The notes under the pieces were generated by a model that searched no databases, had not been told where the DNA came from, and was given only the letters and a program-made list of their open reading frames with translations. Shown piece after piece: positions 43,988 through 54,719 of a stretch of 64,000 bases of DNA (its first letter is position 1; every line of letters starts with the position of its first letter). Origin of the DNA: Reyranella sp. (GTDB lineage: Bacteria; Pseudomonadota; Alphaproteobacteria; Reyranellales; Reyranellaceae); NCBI RefSeq assembly GCF_004297405.1, contig NZ_SCVC01000021.1, forward strand, positions 434,001 through 498,000. The letters run 5' to 3'. The position numbers and the translations under genes are program-made.

Positions 43988-45084
43988 GCCTTATCTGGCA
44001 GGAACCAGTCGAGGATCCGCGCATTCTCGTCACGCGGATAGGTATGGGAGAGATCGGCGATCTCACGATAGACCACGGCGGCGCCAGCCTCTTTCAAGGT
44101 GCGCTCCGCGCCTTGCGCCATTTCCGGCGGAAACATCCAGTCCTGTGCGCCATGCACGATATGGATCGGCAAATCGCGGAGGCGCGTCGCATCCGCGAAC
44201 GTCATCAGCAGGGGATGGAAGCTCGCGGCGATAGGGGCGAGGTGCGTGAACTGGCAACCACCGCGCAGACCCAGCACATAGCTGAAAGTGCCGCCGTCGC
44301 TCATGCCGGTCAGCAGCTTGTACGAGGCGTCGATGTTCCACTCGTTGGCGACGTCTTCGACCATGCGGTCAATGCGCGGGCCGTCGACCTCGGGCTCCAT
44401 CAGAGACCAGGTTGAGCCGGCAGCCGTCGGAGCAATCAGGATGAAACCCCGTGTGCGGGCTTCGCGCAGCCAACTCCAGAGGAAGGCGCCGCCATTGCCG
44501 CTGCCGCCATGCAGGGCCACGACCAGCGGCCAGCTTTGGCTCGAATCGTAGTACTCAGGTACATAGAGCGAGAAGGCGCCCCGCGTTCCAGACGGCCCGC
44601 CGACATGCATGAAACCCACGCCTTCGCGTGTCGGGTCGGCCGCGGCAATACGATCTACCAGTGCGGTATCGGCGCGCGCCGGCTGCTCGAGAAAGAAATG
44701 GCTGACCGGCCGCAGATGCGCCGCCAGGGGATAGAGCGACTCGCAGGCACGGGCATAGCCACGCAGGCTGCGATAAGCAGCGATAATGGGCTGAGACGCA
44801 TCGGGGGCGGCGAGTATGCCGGCCAGTGCCTCGCCAGCGGCTTCGGCGGCACGTTCGAGATGGTCGCGCACGGGGGCGAGCCGGCCGGGCCACTCCAGTG
44901 CCCGAGATGCGGCGAGGGCCGGAGCGAGGTCGTCGTTGCGGCCGGCAAGGGCGTCGATGATTCGCGGCAGGGAGGTTGGCGAGAGGTGACGGCTCGCGAA
45001 CTCGATGGCATGTAGCGCGCGCAATGTCGCGGGCACCAACGCGGAGATGGCGTCGATGGCGGGCTCGGTGGCAGCGTCGGCCAT
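43984..45084 (-). CDS. Alpha/beta hydrolase, carboxylesterase/phospholipase-like
   Basis: A 366-residue protein. Residues about 1-160 are mostly helical and unrecognised. Residues about 165-360 form an alpha/beta-hydrolase domain with oxyanion region VVALHGGSGNGGAF, nucleophile Ser in GMSDGGTFSY, acid Asp in VHGAQDWMFP and His in DLSHTYP. No signal peptide, so cytoplasmic. Its start overlaps the stop of the GMC oxidoreductase gene (TGATG), which implies a shared task such as ester cleavage and alcohol oxidation of one substrate. The stop overlaps the convergent ClC gene by 4 bases. Confidence 0.82.
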   Translation of the reverse strand: MADAATEPAIDAISALVPATLRALHAIEFASRHLSPTSLPRIIDALAGRNDDLAPALAASRALEWPGRLAPVRDHLERAAEAAGEALAGILAAPDASQPIIAAYRSLRGYARACESLYPLAAHLRPVSHFFLEQPARADTALVDRIAAADPTREGVGFMHVGGPSGTRGAFSLYVPEYYDSSQSWPLVVALHGGSGNGGAFLWSWLREARTRGFILIAPTAAGSTWSLMEPEVDGPRIDRMVEDVANEWNIDASYKLLTGMSDGGTFSYVLGLRGGCQFTHLAPIAASFHPLLMTFADATRLRDLPIHIVHGAQDWMFPPEMAQGAERTLKEAGAAVVYREIADLSHTYPRDENARILDWFLPDKA

Positions 45085-46721
45085 CAGTCTTTCAGGAGCA
45101 CGGCGTCGAGGGCTGGCCGGCCGCGGATCATGTCGGCGGCCTTCTCGGCGATCATCAATACCGAGGCATTGAGGTTGGCGGACGGCATGGTCGGCATGAT
45201 CGAGGCATCGACCACGCGCAGCCCCTCGAGGCCGCGGACACGTAGCTGATCATCGACGACGGCCGTGGGGTCGCTGTCGGGCGCCATGCGGCAGGTACCC
45301 ATGAGATGGAAGGTTGTGGTGCCGCGTTCCTTGGCGGCCGCCATCAGATCTTCATCCGACTGTGCCTGCGAACCGGGAAACTCCTCGCGATCGTAGTATT
45401 TGCTGAGCGGCCGGGAGCCCAGCAGGCGGCGCGCCAGCTTCATGCCGGCCAGCAGCACCTGACGGTCGCTTTCCGCCCCCAGATAGTTCGGCTGGATGAT
45501 GGGATGTTCGAACGGATCGGCCGAGCGGGCGCGGACATATCCGATGCTGTCGGGACGTTGCTGCCAGGAGGCGATGGTCATGCCGGGGAAGTCGTCGAGG
45601 GTCGACTGCACGCCTTCCTTGTAGCTCGCCGGCGTGAAGGTGAGCTGCAGATCATAGTTGTCGACCCGCTCGTCGGACTTCCAGAAAACGTAGATCAGGG
45701 TCGGGTTGAGCGAGAGGATGCCGCGTCGCGTCGCGGCGTATTTCAACACCTCGCCGACCAGCCGCAGGCCCTTGGAGCGCTCGTTGATGCTGATGGCATT
45801 CTTGACGCGCGCGACAAAGCGCGGCGCGTAGTGGTCGCGCAGATTCTCGCCGACGCCGGCCAGTTCGTGCTTCACGTCGATGCCCAGCGACCGCAGCAGC
45901 GGCGCCGGGCCGATGCCCGAAAGCTGCAGGAGCTGCGGTGAATTCACCGTGCCACCCGACAAGATGACTTCCTTGTTCGCCCGTACCTCGACCGGCGCGC
46001 CGCCGCGGCCACCCTTCAGGTAGCGCACGCCGACGGCGCGTTTTCCTTCGAGAACGATCAACGTGGCGTGCGCATTGGTGCTCACTGTGAGATTGCGCCG
46101 CTTCATCGCGGGATGGAGGAAACCGCGGGCGGCGCTGACGCGCCGGCCATTGTTCACGATGCGCTGCACGTAGCTGACGCCCGCTTGCATCGTGCCGTTG
46201 TAATCGCGGTTGCGCGGGATTCCCATCTCGACCGCGCCTTCGATGAAGGCCTCGCACAGGGGGTCGCGCCATTCGAGATCGGTGATGGGCAGATTGCCGT
46301 CGCTGCCACGGAAGGCCGCATCGGCCTCGCCCATGCGCCGTTCGCTGCGCCGGAAGTAGGGGAGAACGTCGGCATAGCCCCAGCCGCGATTGCCGCGCTG
46401 CGCCCAGCCGTCGAAGTCAAGACGCTGGCCGCGATTGTAGATGTGGCCGTTGATCGAGCTCGAACCACCCAGAGTCTTGCCGCGAGGCGCCGAGATGGCG
46501 CGGCCGCCGGTCCATTCGCTGGGTTCGGACTTGTAGAGCCAGTTCACCTTGGGATCGACCAGCGTGTACATGAAGCCGGCCGGAATATGGATGAAGGGAT
46601 GCCAGTCCCGGGGGCCGGCTTCGAGGACGCAGACCGTGACGTTCGGATCTTCGCTCAACCGGCTTGCCAGTACGCTGCCAGCGGAGCCAGCACCCACGAT
46701 CACATAGTCAAAGCTGTCCAT
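45084..46721 (-). CDS. GMC-family FAD-dependent alcohol/choline dehydrogenase
   Basis: A 545-residue flavoprotein of the glucose-methanol-choline family. FAD-binding YVIVGAGSAGSVLASRLSE at the N-terminus, GMC signature 1 around RGKTLGGSSSINGHIYNRG, signature 2 around ILSGGTVNSPQLLQLSGIG, and the C-terminal active-site HLMGTCRMA and NLNASVLMIAEKAAD. Closest to choline/alcohol dehydrogenases; the substrate is not determined by sequence. The start at 46721 is the family start; the frame continues open into panB. Downstream the hydrolase gene is coupled by TGATG. Confidence 0.92.
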   Translation of the reverse strand: MDSFDYVIVGAGSAGSVLASRLSEDPNVTVCVLEAGPRDWHPFIHIPAGFMYTLVDPKVNWLYKSEPSEWTGGRAISAPRGKTLGGSSSINGHIYNRGQRLDFDGWAQRGNRGWGYADVLPYFRRSERRMGEADAAFRGSDGNLPITDLEWRDPLCEAFIEGAVEMGIPRNRDYNGTMQAGVSYVQRIVNNGRRVSAARGFLHPAMKRRNLTVSTNAHATLIVLEGKRAVGVRYLKGGRGGAPVEVRANKEVILSGGTVNSPQLLQLSGIGPAPLLRSLGIDVKHELAGVGENLRDHYAPRFVARVKNAISINERSKGLRLVGEVLKYAATRRGILSLNPTLIYVFWKSDERVDNYDLQLTFTPASYKEGVQSTLDDFPGMTIASWQQRPDSIGYVRARSADPFEHPIIQPNYLGAESDRQVLLAGMKLARRLLGSRPLSKYYDREEFPGSQAQSDEDLMAAAKERGTTTFHLMGTCRMAPDSDPTAVVDDQLRVRGLEGLRVVDASIMPTMPSANLNASVLMIAEKAADMIRGRPALDAVLLKD

Positions 46722-46765
46722 TCCCGCTCTTTTCCGCCCCAGGTCGGCTCTCTGAGCCCCGTTTC

Positions 46766-47605
46766 TTATGAGCGTGATTGACCACCGGATTTGGGCAGGA
46801 AGCAATGCTCCATTGCAGGAAATCGCCGTGCTCGCACATCGGCTGCATAGCTGGCGGCGGCCTCGGAGATCTGGTTTCCGATCTCGGCATAGCGCTTCAC
46901 GAACTTCGGCGTGAACTCGCTGTACAGACCCAGGACGTCGTCGATGACCAGGATCTGGCCATCGCAGGCCGGCGACGCGCCAATGCCGATCGTGGGGATC
47001 GGCAGCGCCTCGGTAATCGCCTTGGCTACGGGCTCGAGCGTGCCTTCGAGGACGATCGTGAAGGCGCCGGCCTCGGCCATCGCCTCGGCGTCGCGCGTAA
47101 CCTGCCGGGCCTCCTCGTCGGATCGTCCTGTGGCCTTGAAGCCACCGGCCACGTTCACCGCCTGCGGCATCAAGCCGACATGGGCGCAAACCGGCACGCC
47201 ACGCTGGGTCAGGAATCGCACCGTCTCGGCGAGCGCTTCGCCACCTTCGAGCTTCACGCCGCTGGCGCCGGTCTCGGCCATGACGCGTGCCGCACTATGG
47301 AAGGCCTGCTCCGGGCTCGCCTGATAGCTGCCGAACGGCAGGTCGACGATCACGCAGGCGCGCGAGGCGCCGCGGACCACGGCCGCCCCATGGGCGATCA
47401 TCATGTCGAGGGTGACGGGCAGAGTGCTGTCGAAGCCGTAGATCACCATGCCGAGCGAGTCGCCGACCAGCAGCAGGTCGACATGGGGATCGAGCCGGCG
47501 GGCCATCTCGGTCGTATAGGCCGTAAGGCAGACGATCGGCTCCTGACCCTTGCGGGCACGGATCTGTGGCGTGCTGATTCTCTTGGCGGCTTTGACGGCG
47601 CTCAT
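46766..47605 (-). CDS. panB: 3-methyl-2-oxobutanoate hydroxymethyltransferase PanB
   Basis: A 279-residue TIM-barrel enzyme of pantothenate synthesis that adds a hydroxymethyl group from 5,10-methylene-tetrahydrofolate to ketoisovalerate. [60 protein letters not shown] and the metal-ligand and catalytic region [26 protein letters not shown] are all present. The ATG at 47605 gives the usual start; upstream in-frame ATGs at 47641 and 47665 lack SD. No panC or panD is adjacent. Confidence 0.95.
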   Translation of the reverse strand: MSAVKAAKRISTPQIRARKGQEPIVCLTAYTTEMARRLDPHVDLLLVGDSLGMVIYGFDSTLPVTLDMMIAHGAAVVRGASRACVIVDLPFGSYQASPEQAFHSAARVMAETGASGVKLEGGEALAETVRFLTQRGVPVCAHVGLMPQAVNVAGGFKATGRSDEEARQVTRDAEAMAEAGAFTIVLEGTLEPVAKAITEALPIPTIGIGASPACDGQILVIDDVLGLYSEFTPKFVKRYAEIGNQISEAAASYAADVRARRFPAMEHCFLPKSGGQSRS

Positions 47606-47714
47606 TTTGACCTGCGGGCTGGTGGAACCCTGGTTTCCCATGTCCGCATGGCCGCCAAAAGGCAAAATCGCCGTCCATGCCGCCAGTCGAAGCCCGGAGC
47701 CGCCGGGCGGGTGC

Positions 47715-48713
47715 TCAGCGCATCAATGCACGGCGCCAGCGCAAAGCATCCTCGATCTGCGTTTCGAGGCCGCGCTGGGGGATCCAGCCGAGCTGCTCCT
47801 GGGCTTTGGCGATGGCCCCGACCAGGCGCGGCGAATCGCCCGGCCGGCGGGCGCCGAACACATGGGGCACAGGCTGGCCGGCGAGCTTGCCGACGCAATC
47901 GACGACCTGCCTGACGCTATAGCCGATGCCGGAGCCGAGATTGAAGGCATCGTGCCGTCCGGTCTTGCCTTGGAGCAACAGCCAGCGCACGGCGCGCAGA
48001 TGGGCATCGGCCAGGTCCGTCACATGCACATAGTCACGCACGCAGGACCCATCCTCGGTCGGATAGTCGGAACCGTGCACGACGAGACAAGGGCGTAGTC
48101 CCAGGGCGGCGTCGATGGCGAGCGGAATGAGGTGCGTTTCGGGATCGTGCGCTTCGCCGATCAGGCCGCCGGCATCGGCGCCCGAAGCGTTGAAATAGCG
48201 CAGCGAGGCCGCCCGCAGACCGCGCCACGCGGCAGCGGCCAGGGCTTGTTCGACGCTCGCCTTGGAGGAGGCATAGGGATTGATCGGCGCGAGGCGATGG
48301 GACTCTGCCAGCTGTTCGGTTTGCGGCAGGCCGTAGACGGCACAGGTGCTGGAGAAGACGAAAGCCTCGACGCTATGGCGCACGGCGGCGCCGATCAGCA
48401 CGTGGCTCTTGCCGGCATTGTTGTGCAGGTAGCGTTGAGGCTGCGTGACAGACTCGCCGACTTCAATGTAGCCCGCGAGATGGATCACAACGCGCGGCTT
48501 GTGGCGCACGAAGACCTCTTCGACGAAGCGACCATCGCCGATATCACCGCGTTCGAGTGGCCCCCAGCGTACGGCCCAGTCATGACCTTTCTCGAGAGTG
48601 TCGAGGCATATCGGCTGCACACCGGCTTCGGCCAATGCCTTGCAGACGTGGCTACCGATGTAGCCAGCACCGCCGGTCACCAGGACCGGTCCGGGAATAG
48701 GGGGCTCGAACAC
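47715..48713 (-). CDS. galE: UDP-glucose 4-epimerase GalE
   Basis: A 332-residue short-chain dehydrogenase-type epimerase. NAD-binding [11 protein letters not shown], the Ser/Thr pair in FSSTCAVYG, and the catalytic Tyr-Lys in [14 protein letters not shown], then RYFNASGAD and [25 protein letters not shown] are typical of GalE. It provides UDP-galactose or relatives and is the first gene of the polysaccharide locus. The start at 48713 has no strong SD visible. Confidence 0.95.
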   Translation of the reverse strand: MFEPPIPGPVLVTGGAGYIGSHVCKALAEAGVQPICLDTLEKGHDWAVRWGPLERGDIGDGRFVEEVFVRHKPRVVIHLAGYIEVGESVTQPQRYLHNNAGKSHVLIGAAVRHSVEAFVFSSTCAVYGLPQTEQLAESHRLAPINPYASSKASVEQALAAAAWRGLRAASLRYFNASGADAGGLIGEAHDPETHLIPLAIDAALGLRPCLVVHGSDYPTEDGSCVRDYVHVTDLADAHLRAVRWLLLQGKTGRHDAFNLGSGIGYSVRQVVDCVGKLAGQPVPHVFGARRPGDSPRLVGAIAKAQEQLGWIPQRGLETQIEDALRWRRALMR

Positions 48714-48744
48714 GTTACATAATCCAATCGTTAAAGCTGAGTTG

Positions 48745-50070
48745 TTACAGACGCGCGCCGAGGCGCAGCATGATGACGTTCTGCGAATAATTCAGGCCGG
48801 GCTGATTGGATGTCCGGTAGACATACTGATAGCTCGGCCCGACGAAGAACTGTCGCACGGGCGTGTACATGATGCTGGCGCCTAGGGTGACGTACTGGTC
48901 ATAGCGCGGACTAGTGGACGAGAAACTCTGGAAGCTCTGATAGTCCGCGATGGTGTAGTCGGCGAGGCCGCCGAGCTGGACGTTGGGCTGTAGATTGTAG
49001 GTGGTGGTGAAGCCCATCGACGTATTGAGATAGCCCGAATCGCCGACGAACGCGGCCTCGTTCACCGTGCGCTTGACGTAGGGTCTAAACCAGAGCTCCT
49101 TCAGCGGATTCCAGTGTGCCAGCAGGCCGAACATCGGACCCTGCAAAGGCGGCGTGCCCTGGTTCACGTAGTTCTGCTGCAGATAACCGGCGAAGGCTTC
49201 GGCGGAAATCAGGCCGCCGAGATCGAGGGTGATGCCGCCCACAATGTCCCAACCATTGGAATTGCGCGCGAAACCTGTTGCGTCGACAGCCGTGTTGTAC
49301 ATGCGTTGATTCAGGCTGCCTCGCACCCAGAATTCGTAGCCATCGAGGAACTCGTAGCCGAAGCGTAGAGACTCGCGCAGCTCGGTGCGATTACGGTCGG
49401 TGTTGGGCACGACACCCTCGGCAAGGCCAAGGCCGTTGTCGAAGTAGGTGTAGTTGTCGACGAAGAACTCCGCGCGAGTGCTGAAACGGTTGACCTTCTG
49501 GTAGTAACCCGCGTTGCCGGACAATTGGTTGTAAATCGTGACGTTGGTCGGTCCGGTCACCGTGTTGGGAAGGCCGGGATCCTCATGCTTTCGATTGAAC
49601 GAAAAGCCACCGTAGATATTCCAGTTGCGCTGAATGTCGATGCGGCCGTCGGTCCCCACCGAGACGTCCTGATAGTCCAGGGCCGACGCATTGGTATAGA
49701 AGCCAATGGCGCTACGGGCATAGACGTTCAGCATGTGGGTTGCCCAGGTGGAACGCAGCTCCAGCGTCGGCTTGATCACTTGAATGAAGCTCGCGGTGGG
49801 GCCGCTTCCTGCAGATTGGGCGAAAACGTTGTCGTTGAAGACTTCGTCAAGCTCGAGCGCGGGAAAGAGCAGAAAACTGCCAACCCGCACCCCCTTCGCA
49901 TCGTAGCTCTCCGCTTCGCGGGCGGACTCCGTACGCTCGTCCTGGCGTTCGAGACGCTGCTGGGGCAGCCCGGGGCTGCCCGGCATCTGCTGCGCTTCTA
50001 CACCTGTGTTCACGATTGAAAGTAGAACGGCCGCACCCCAAAGAGCTCTTGCGCCACATCTTGTGGTCAT
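48745..50070 (-). CDS. Outer-membrane beta-barrel protein associated with polysaccharide genes
   Basis: A 441-residue protein with signal peptide (MTTRCGARALWGAAVLLSIV, cleavage near GVEAQ) and a beta-barrel of about 380 residues, with many aromatic-girdled strands (DGYEFWVRGSLNQRMYN, FFVGPSYQYVYR) and a final LRLGARL. It resembles the putative barrel porin-2 group found next to exopolysaccharide genes, but the exact role in export is not established. The start at 50070 has GGAG upstream; an in-frame ATG 12 codons further out is less likely. It is divergent from the FkbM methyltransferase gene. Confidence 0.78.
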   Translation of the reverse strand: MTTRCGARALWGAAVLLSIVNTGVEAQQMPGSPGLPQQRLERQDERTESAREAESYDAKGVRVGSFLLFPALELDEVFNDNVFAQSAGSGPTASFIQVIKPTLELRSTWATHMLNVYARSAIGFYTNASALDYQDVSVGTDGRIDIQRNWNIYGGFSFNRKHEDPGLPNTVTGPTNVTIYNQLSGNAGYYQKVNRFSTRAEFFVDNYTYFDNGLGLAEGVVPNTDRNRTELRESLRFGYEFLDGYEFWVRGSLNQRMYNTAVDATGFARNSNGWDIVGGITLDLGGLISAEAFAGYLQQNYVNQGTPPLQGPMFGLLAHWNPLKELWFRPYVKRTVNEAAFVGDSGYLNTSMGFTTTYNLQPNVQLGGLADYTIADYQSFQSFSSTSPRYDQYVTLGASIMYTPVRQFFVGPSYQYVYRTSNQPGLNYSQNVIMLRLGARL

Positions 50071-50320
50071 ACTCACTCCATTGCTTTGGCCGAGCGCGAC
50101 ATTCAACCATCAGCGCAGAACAGTCTCAATACGATACGCGCTTGTTAAATCGACTAGCCATCGCGCTCAATCTGGGGATGTCACGATCACCAACTGGTCA
50201 CGGCGAATTCGCTGAAAATGCAAGGAGTTAGACCGATACTTAGGACCACCCATTGATCACTGTTGTTCTGCTCGGGCTTGGCGAATGTTCGCCTTCCTGT
50301 TCCCCGCCCGGAGATCGTTC

Positions 50321-51076
50321 ATGCTCAAGATCGTCAAGGATTCTGTACTCAAGGTCAGTCGGTCGCTGGGCTATGACATCGTACCGTTGCGCGAGATGCG
50401 TGAACGCGACTTCGCACTGCACCTGCGCGAGCTGCTGACGCGACTGGACATCGACTGCGTACTCGATGTCGGCGCCAATGTCGGCCAGTACCGGGACTTC
50501 CTGCGCGATCGCGTTTTCTACGAAGGGACCATCGTCTCGTTCGAGCCGGTGGCGCGCCATGTCGAACTGCTGCAGGCCCGCGCACGCGAGGATGCCAACT
50601 GGCACATCGAAGGCTATGCGCTGGGCGCCCGCGATGAGCAGATGGCCATCAACGTCATGGTGTCCGATCAGTTCAGCTCCTTTCTCGAACCCGATCATCG
50701 CCAGGTACAGGAATTCTCGGAGCTCAATGTGCCCTGCGCCAAGGAGGCCGTAACGGTACGCACGCTCGATGTCGTGTTGCCGATGCTGCGGGAACGCCTT
50801 GGGTTCGATCGGCCATACCTCAAGCTCGACACCCAGGGCTTCGACATCGAGGTGCTGCGGGGGGCGGGCGATAGCCTGCAGACGGTGCGGGCGCTGCAGA
50901 CCGAAGCGTCGGTTCTCGGCATCTACAAGGGGATGCCGGGCTACCTGGACACGTTACGCCACCTCGATGGATTGGGCTTCGACATCACCGGCATGTACGC
51001 CGTGAGCCGCGACGCGGCGCTGCGGTTGGTCGAGTTCGACTGTGTGATGGTCAATCGGCGTGTCGTTGCGTCCTAG
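50321..51076 (+). CDS. FkbM-family methyltransferase
   Basis: A 251-residue SAM-dependent methyltransferase of the FkbM family. CVLDVGANVGQYRDFLRD is motif I, VSFEPVARHVELLQAR follows, and YLKLDTQGFDIEVLRGA is the family's second signature. In polysaccharide loci these enzymes O-methylate sugars. The ATG at 50321 has GGAG 8 bases upstream; an ATG at 50285 is possible but lacks SD. The 250-base gap before it is divergent with the barrel gene and relatively A/T-rich in places; I see no certain promoter. Confidence 0.9.
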   Translation: MLKIVKDSVLKVSRSLGYDIVPLREMRERDFALHLRELLTRLDIDCVLDVGANVGQYRDFLRDRVFYEGTIVSFEPVARHVELLQARAREDANWHIEGYALGARDEQMAINVMVSDQFSSFLEPDHRQVQEFSELNVPCAKEAVTVRTLDVVLPMLRERLGFDRPYLKLDTQGFDIEVLRGAGDSLQTVRALQTEASVLGIYKGMPGYLDTLRHLDGLGFDITGMYAVSRDAALRLVEFDCVMVNRRVVAS

Positions 51077-51089
51077 AGAGGTCTCCTCT

Positions 51090-52307
51090 CTAGGTAAGCA
51101 TCCCGCAAAGTCGGTGTACATCCTCCCCGGCGACGAACATGCTGCGCGGCGACGCGCCAAGGCGGCCTAGCACGCTATCGTACTCGTCGGGCGTCAACGT
51201 CTCGAAGAAGCGGACCAGCGAATCTTCGAGAGGCGTGTCGAAGGTCCAACCGATCTTGTGCTGTTCGAGAACTGAACCGACCTCGAAGCCGCGCACCGCG
51301 AGGCAAGGGACGCCGAAGTAACCTGCTTCGTAGAAGCGGCAAGGCATCAGCCAGCGCGAATTATGGTCGGTGTGTTCGAGGTCCAGGGCCCAGGCGAAAT
51401 CGACCTCGTCATACATTTCTTCGAGGTCCTGGTGGGGCAGATAAGGGCCGCCATAGACAATATTGGGATGACGTCTCAGAGCCTCATCGAAGCGCGCCTG
51501 ATCGACAGTCGTCAGCACGCCACGGAACTTGAAGATGACGCGGCCCTCCAATCTCTTGGCAAGGCGCGTCATGAGGTCGAACGTCTCTTCACCGCGGATC
51601 AAGCCGAAGTAGCCGACCACCCAGGGCCGCTGGCCGCGATCACTGCGCATCGGTGCCTCCGCGCGACGCGAGATCGACGGATGCAGCTTGTTTTCCAGCA
51701 GGAACCAGTCGCCGTGGTAGCGCTGGATAGCTTCGTAGAAGGCGCGATGAAAACCCGGAGAGGAAAGAACCAGAAGCCGTGTGTCGCGCAGGCATAGCCG
51801 CTCGACGGCGCGGATCAGGCGTGACGCCATCCCGTCACGGATCAGGATGGGTGGGATATCGAGCACTTCGTAAGTGAGTGGCGCCCGCGAGAAGGTAATG
51901 AGCCGCGCCAGCATCGCCAGCACGAGCTGGTCGATGTTGCGCGCATAATAGGCAGAGGCTGTCTTCAGTTGTCGACGATGCGCGATGATGGTGGGAATGG
52001 CGCGCAGCAAGGCACCCAGCCGCTGGCCATAGCGGCCGTCGCTGGTGAGGCCGAGCGGCACATGCGGCCATGTCGGCTGATACGAGCTGTTGTAGCGATG
52101 GCGACGGAAGCCGAACACGGTGACGCGATAGCCATGATCAGTGAACTGCTGCACGCGCTTCAGCGTGCTCGCATCCGTGACATCAGGACAAAAGAACACC
52201 AGCTCGCGTCCGTCAGTATTCGTGACGCGTATGCTATCCATTTTGTCATTGTCGTTTGTGCAATCGACGGTCACCTTCTGATCTTGGATGTCGACCGATC
52301 CGTGCAT
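51090..52307 (-). CDS. Glycosyltransferase, GT-B fold
   Basis: A 405-residue protein with a glycosyltransferase family 4-like layout: an N-terminal Rossmann half starting LVFFCPDVTDASTLKRVQQF, then VVGYFGLIRGEETFDLMTRL and the acceptor/donor loop RFYEAGYFGVPCLAVRGFEVG with the conserved Glu. It likely transfers one sugar in polysaccharide repeat synthesis on the cytoplasmic face. The ATG at 52307 follows GGAGG; an ATG at 52241 is the alternative. It converges with the FkbM gene and is divergent from the next glycosyltransferase. Confidence 0.85.
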   Translation of the reverse strand: MHGSVDIQDQKVTVDCTNDNDKMDSIRVTNTDGRELVFFCPDVTDASTLKRVQQFTDHGYRVTVFGFRRHRYNSSYQPTWPHVPLGLTSDGRYGQRLGALLRAIPTIIAHRRQLKTASAYYARNIDQLVLAMLARLITFSRAPLTYEVLDIPPILIRDGMASRLIRAVERLCLRDTRLLVLSSPGFHRAFYEAIQRYHGDWFLLENKLHPSISRRAEAPMRSDRGQRPWVVGYFGLIRGEETFDLMTRLAKRLEGRVIFKFRGVLTTVDQARFDEALRRHPNIVYGGPYLPHQDLEEMYDEVDFAWALDLEHTDHNSRWLMPCRFYEAGYFGVPCLAVRGFEVGSVLEQHKIGWTFDTPLEDSLVRFFETLTPDEYDSVLGRLGASPRSMFVAGEDVHRLCGMLT

Positions 52308-52447
52308 GCTTTCGCCTCCAGCGCGGAGTATCGGAGAAGCGTAGCGTTTACAGCGTGACCAATCTGTGTCGTTGCTCGTGACGCGTCCGGACAGTCACAG
52401 GTTAATCACTAGCCGCAGCACGATGCGCAGTGCTTCGATGTACCCAC

Positions 52448-53611
52448 ATGAACACCGCTGTCATCCATGCTCACGAGACGCATCTTGCCGATCGCTCGCC
52501 GCGCTTCGACCGTGTGGCCGTAAGCTGCGTATTCGGCAATCCACGTGATCTGCGTTCGTGGTCCGGCGCCCCGGCCAACGTGTCGAGTGCGATGGAGCGT
52601 CTGGGAGTCACTGTCGAAGCGATCAATCCGAAGCTCGGAAAGGCGGCCAAGCTCGGCGTCGCACTACGCGACATGCTGAGCGGTTATGGACGGCCGATTT
52701 CAAGTGAACAGGTGTTACGTAGTTTGCGGGCGCGTCGCCTCATGGCGCATGAGGTGGCACGGCAAGCCGAAGCACTCGGTGTGCGTCACGTACTTCACAC
52801 GGGCACACTCGATCTGCCGGCATGTGATCTCATCCGCGGCACCCGGCACTATCTCTATTGCGACCATAGTTGGGAGTTGGCGCGCCGCCATCACGTGCAT
52901 GCCGACCGCTATTCCGGCAAAGCCCTGCACGCCTTCGAAACGGCCGAGCGCGAGGCGCTGGCCGGCCTCACTCATGTCTTCACTTTCGGCTCCTATGTCC
53001 GGGACAATCTGATCGCTCACTATGGCCTGCCGGCCGATCGCGTGACGGCGGTCGGGTCGGGGATGGGTGCGATCGAGCCTTGGTTCGGCCCAAAGGACTT
53101 CTCTCGACCGGCGCTGCTCTTCGTTGCCAAGCATCTCTTCCAGGCCAAGGGCGGCCTGCTGTTGCTGCAGGCGTTCGCGGAGGCGCGTCGCCAGCGGTCG
53201 GATCTCAAGCTCACCATCGTTGGCGACGAGCGCAGCCGTGCTTTCGTCGATGCGCAGCCCGGCGTCGAGCTGCGGGCGCACTTGCCATGGGTGGAGCTGC
53301 AGAATCTCTACCGCCAGTCGACGCTGCTCGTGCAGCCCATGCTCAACGATCCCTGGGGCCAGGTCTATCTCGAGGCCATGGTCTCACGCACACCGGTGAT
53401 GGGCCTCTGCCGCAACGGCCTGCCCGAACTGGTCGATGGTGGCCGCCACGGCTTCCTGGTCGATCGCGCCGAACCCACAGCTCTCGCGGAGGCCATCCTG
53501 AGCGCGCTCTCCGACCCCCGGCGGTTGGAACGCATGGCCACCACCGCACAACGTCATGCGATCGGTTCCTATTCCTGGGACCGCGTCGCTGAACAGATCG
53601 TCTTTTCCTGA
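52448..53611 (+). CDS. Glycosyltransferase family 4 protein
   Basis: A 387-residue GT-B glycosyltransferase. The C-terminal half has [60 protein letters not shown] and GRHGFLVD, with the EX7E-type donor-binding segment. The N-terminal half is less conserved. The start at 52448 is chosen over an ATG six codons upstream. gmd follows 16 bases later, so the enzyme may use GDP-fucose or GDP-mannose, although this cannot be read from sequence. Confidence 0.88.
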   Translation: MNTAVIHAHETHLADRSPRFDRVAVSCVFGNPRDLRSWSGAPANVSSAMERLGVTVEAINPKLGKAAKLGVALRDMLSGYGRPISSEQVLRSLRARRLMAHEVARQAEALGVRHVLHTGTLDLPACDLIRGTRHYLYCDHSWELARRHHVHADRYSGKALHAFETAEREALAGLTHVFTFGSYVRDNLIAHYGLPADRVTAVGSGMGAIEPWFGPKDFSRPALLFVAKHLFQAKGGLLLLQAFAEARRQRSDLKLTIVGDERSRAFVDAQPGVELRAHLPWVELQNLYRQSTLLVQPMLNDPWGQVYLEAMVSRTPVMGLCRNGLPELVDGGRHGFLVDRAEPTALAEAILSALSDPRRLERMATTAQRHAIGSYSWDRVAEQIVFS

Positions 53612-53627
53612 ACGGAAGGTCATCAGC

Positions 53628-54719
53628 ATGTCCAAGGACAAAATCGCCTTCATCACCGGTATCACCGGCCAGGACGGCGCCTATCTCGCCGACTTCCTGT
53701 TAGGCCAGGGCTACGTGGTGCATGGCGTGAAGCGGCGCTCTTCTTCGCTTAACACCGAGCGCATCGACTATCTCTATCGCGACCGCCACGAAAGCGACGT
53801 TCGCCTGTTTCTTCACTACGGCGACATGACCGATTCGACCAACCTGCTCCGGTTGCTGAACGAGGTCCAGCCGACCGAAGTCTACAATCTTGCTGCCCAG
53901 AGCCACGTGCAGGTGAGCTTCGAGACGCCGGAATACACGGCCAATACCGATGCTCTCGGAACGCTGCGCATGCTGGAGGCGATCCGTATCCTGAAGATGC
54001 AGGATCGTGTGCGTTTCTATCAGGCTTCGACGTCCGAGCTGTTCGGCAAGGTGCACGAGACGCCGCAGCGCGAGGCGACTCCCTTCTATCCGCGCAGTCC
54101 CTACGCGGTAGCGAAGCTCTATGCCTACTGGATCACGGTGAACTACCGTGAAGCCTATAACATGCACGCCTCCAACGGGATCTTGTTCAACCACGAATCG
54201 CCGATCCGCGGCGAAACCTTCGTGACCCGCAAGATCACGCGAGCCGTCGCCGCCATCGAGCGCGGCTATCAGGATCGCCTCTATCTCGGCAACCTTGATG
54301 CCAAGCGTGACTGGGGTCATGCTCGCGACTATGTCGAAGGCATGTGGCGCATCCTTCAGCAGGAGGAACCCGACGACTACGTACTCGCCACCGGGGAGAC
54401 CCACACGGTGCGCGAGTTCGTCGAGCTTGCTTTCGGCCAGATCGGCCGGACCATCGAGTGGCAAGGGACAGGCGAGGACGAACGCGGCTGCTGCAAACGT
54501 ACCGGCGAGGTGCTGGTCGCCCTCGATCCGGCCTATCGCCGGCCGACCGAAGTCGATCTTCTCCTCGGCGATCCGGCGAAAGCCATCAGCAAGCTTGGCT
54601 GGCGCCATCGCACCAGCTTCCCGCAACTCGTGGCCGAGATGGTCGAAGCCGACCGTGTCATCTTGAAAGGAATGGGAGAGCGTTATGCCCAGTACCCCAC
54701 GCTACACGCTGCGCAATAA
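53628..54719 (+). CDS. gmd: GDP-mannose 4,6-dehydratase
   Basis: A 363-residue NADP-dependent short-chain dehydratase that converts GDP-mannose to GDP-4-keto-6-deoxymannose. [51 protein letters not shown], the [10 protein letters not shown] catalytic motif and [16 protein letters not shown] are hallmarks. The start at 53628 has AACGGAAGG upstream. The 3' end overlaps fcl by 35 bases, linking the two-step route to GDP-L-fucose. Confidence 0.97.
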   Translation: MSKDKIAFITGITGQDGAYLADFLLGQGYVVHGVKRRSSSLNTERIDYLYRDRHESDVRLFLHYGDMTDSTNLLRLLNEVQPTEVYNLAAQSHVQVSFETPEYTANTDALGTLRMLEAIRILKMQDRVRFYQASTSELFGKVHETPQREATPFYPRSPYAVAKLYAYWITVNYREAYNMHASNGILFNHESPIRGETFVTRKITRAVAAIERGYQDRLYLGNLDAKRDWGHARDYVEGMWRILQQEEPDDYVLATGETHTVREFVELAFGQIGRTIEWQGTGEDERGCCKRTGEVLVALDPAYRRPTEVDLLLGDPAKAISKLGWRHRTSFPQLVAEMVEADRVILKGMGERYAQYPTLHAAQ

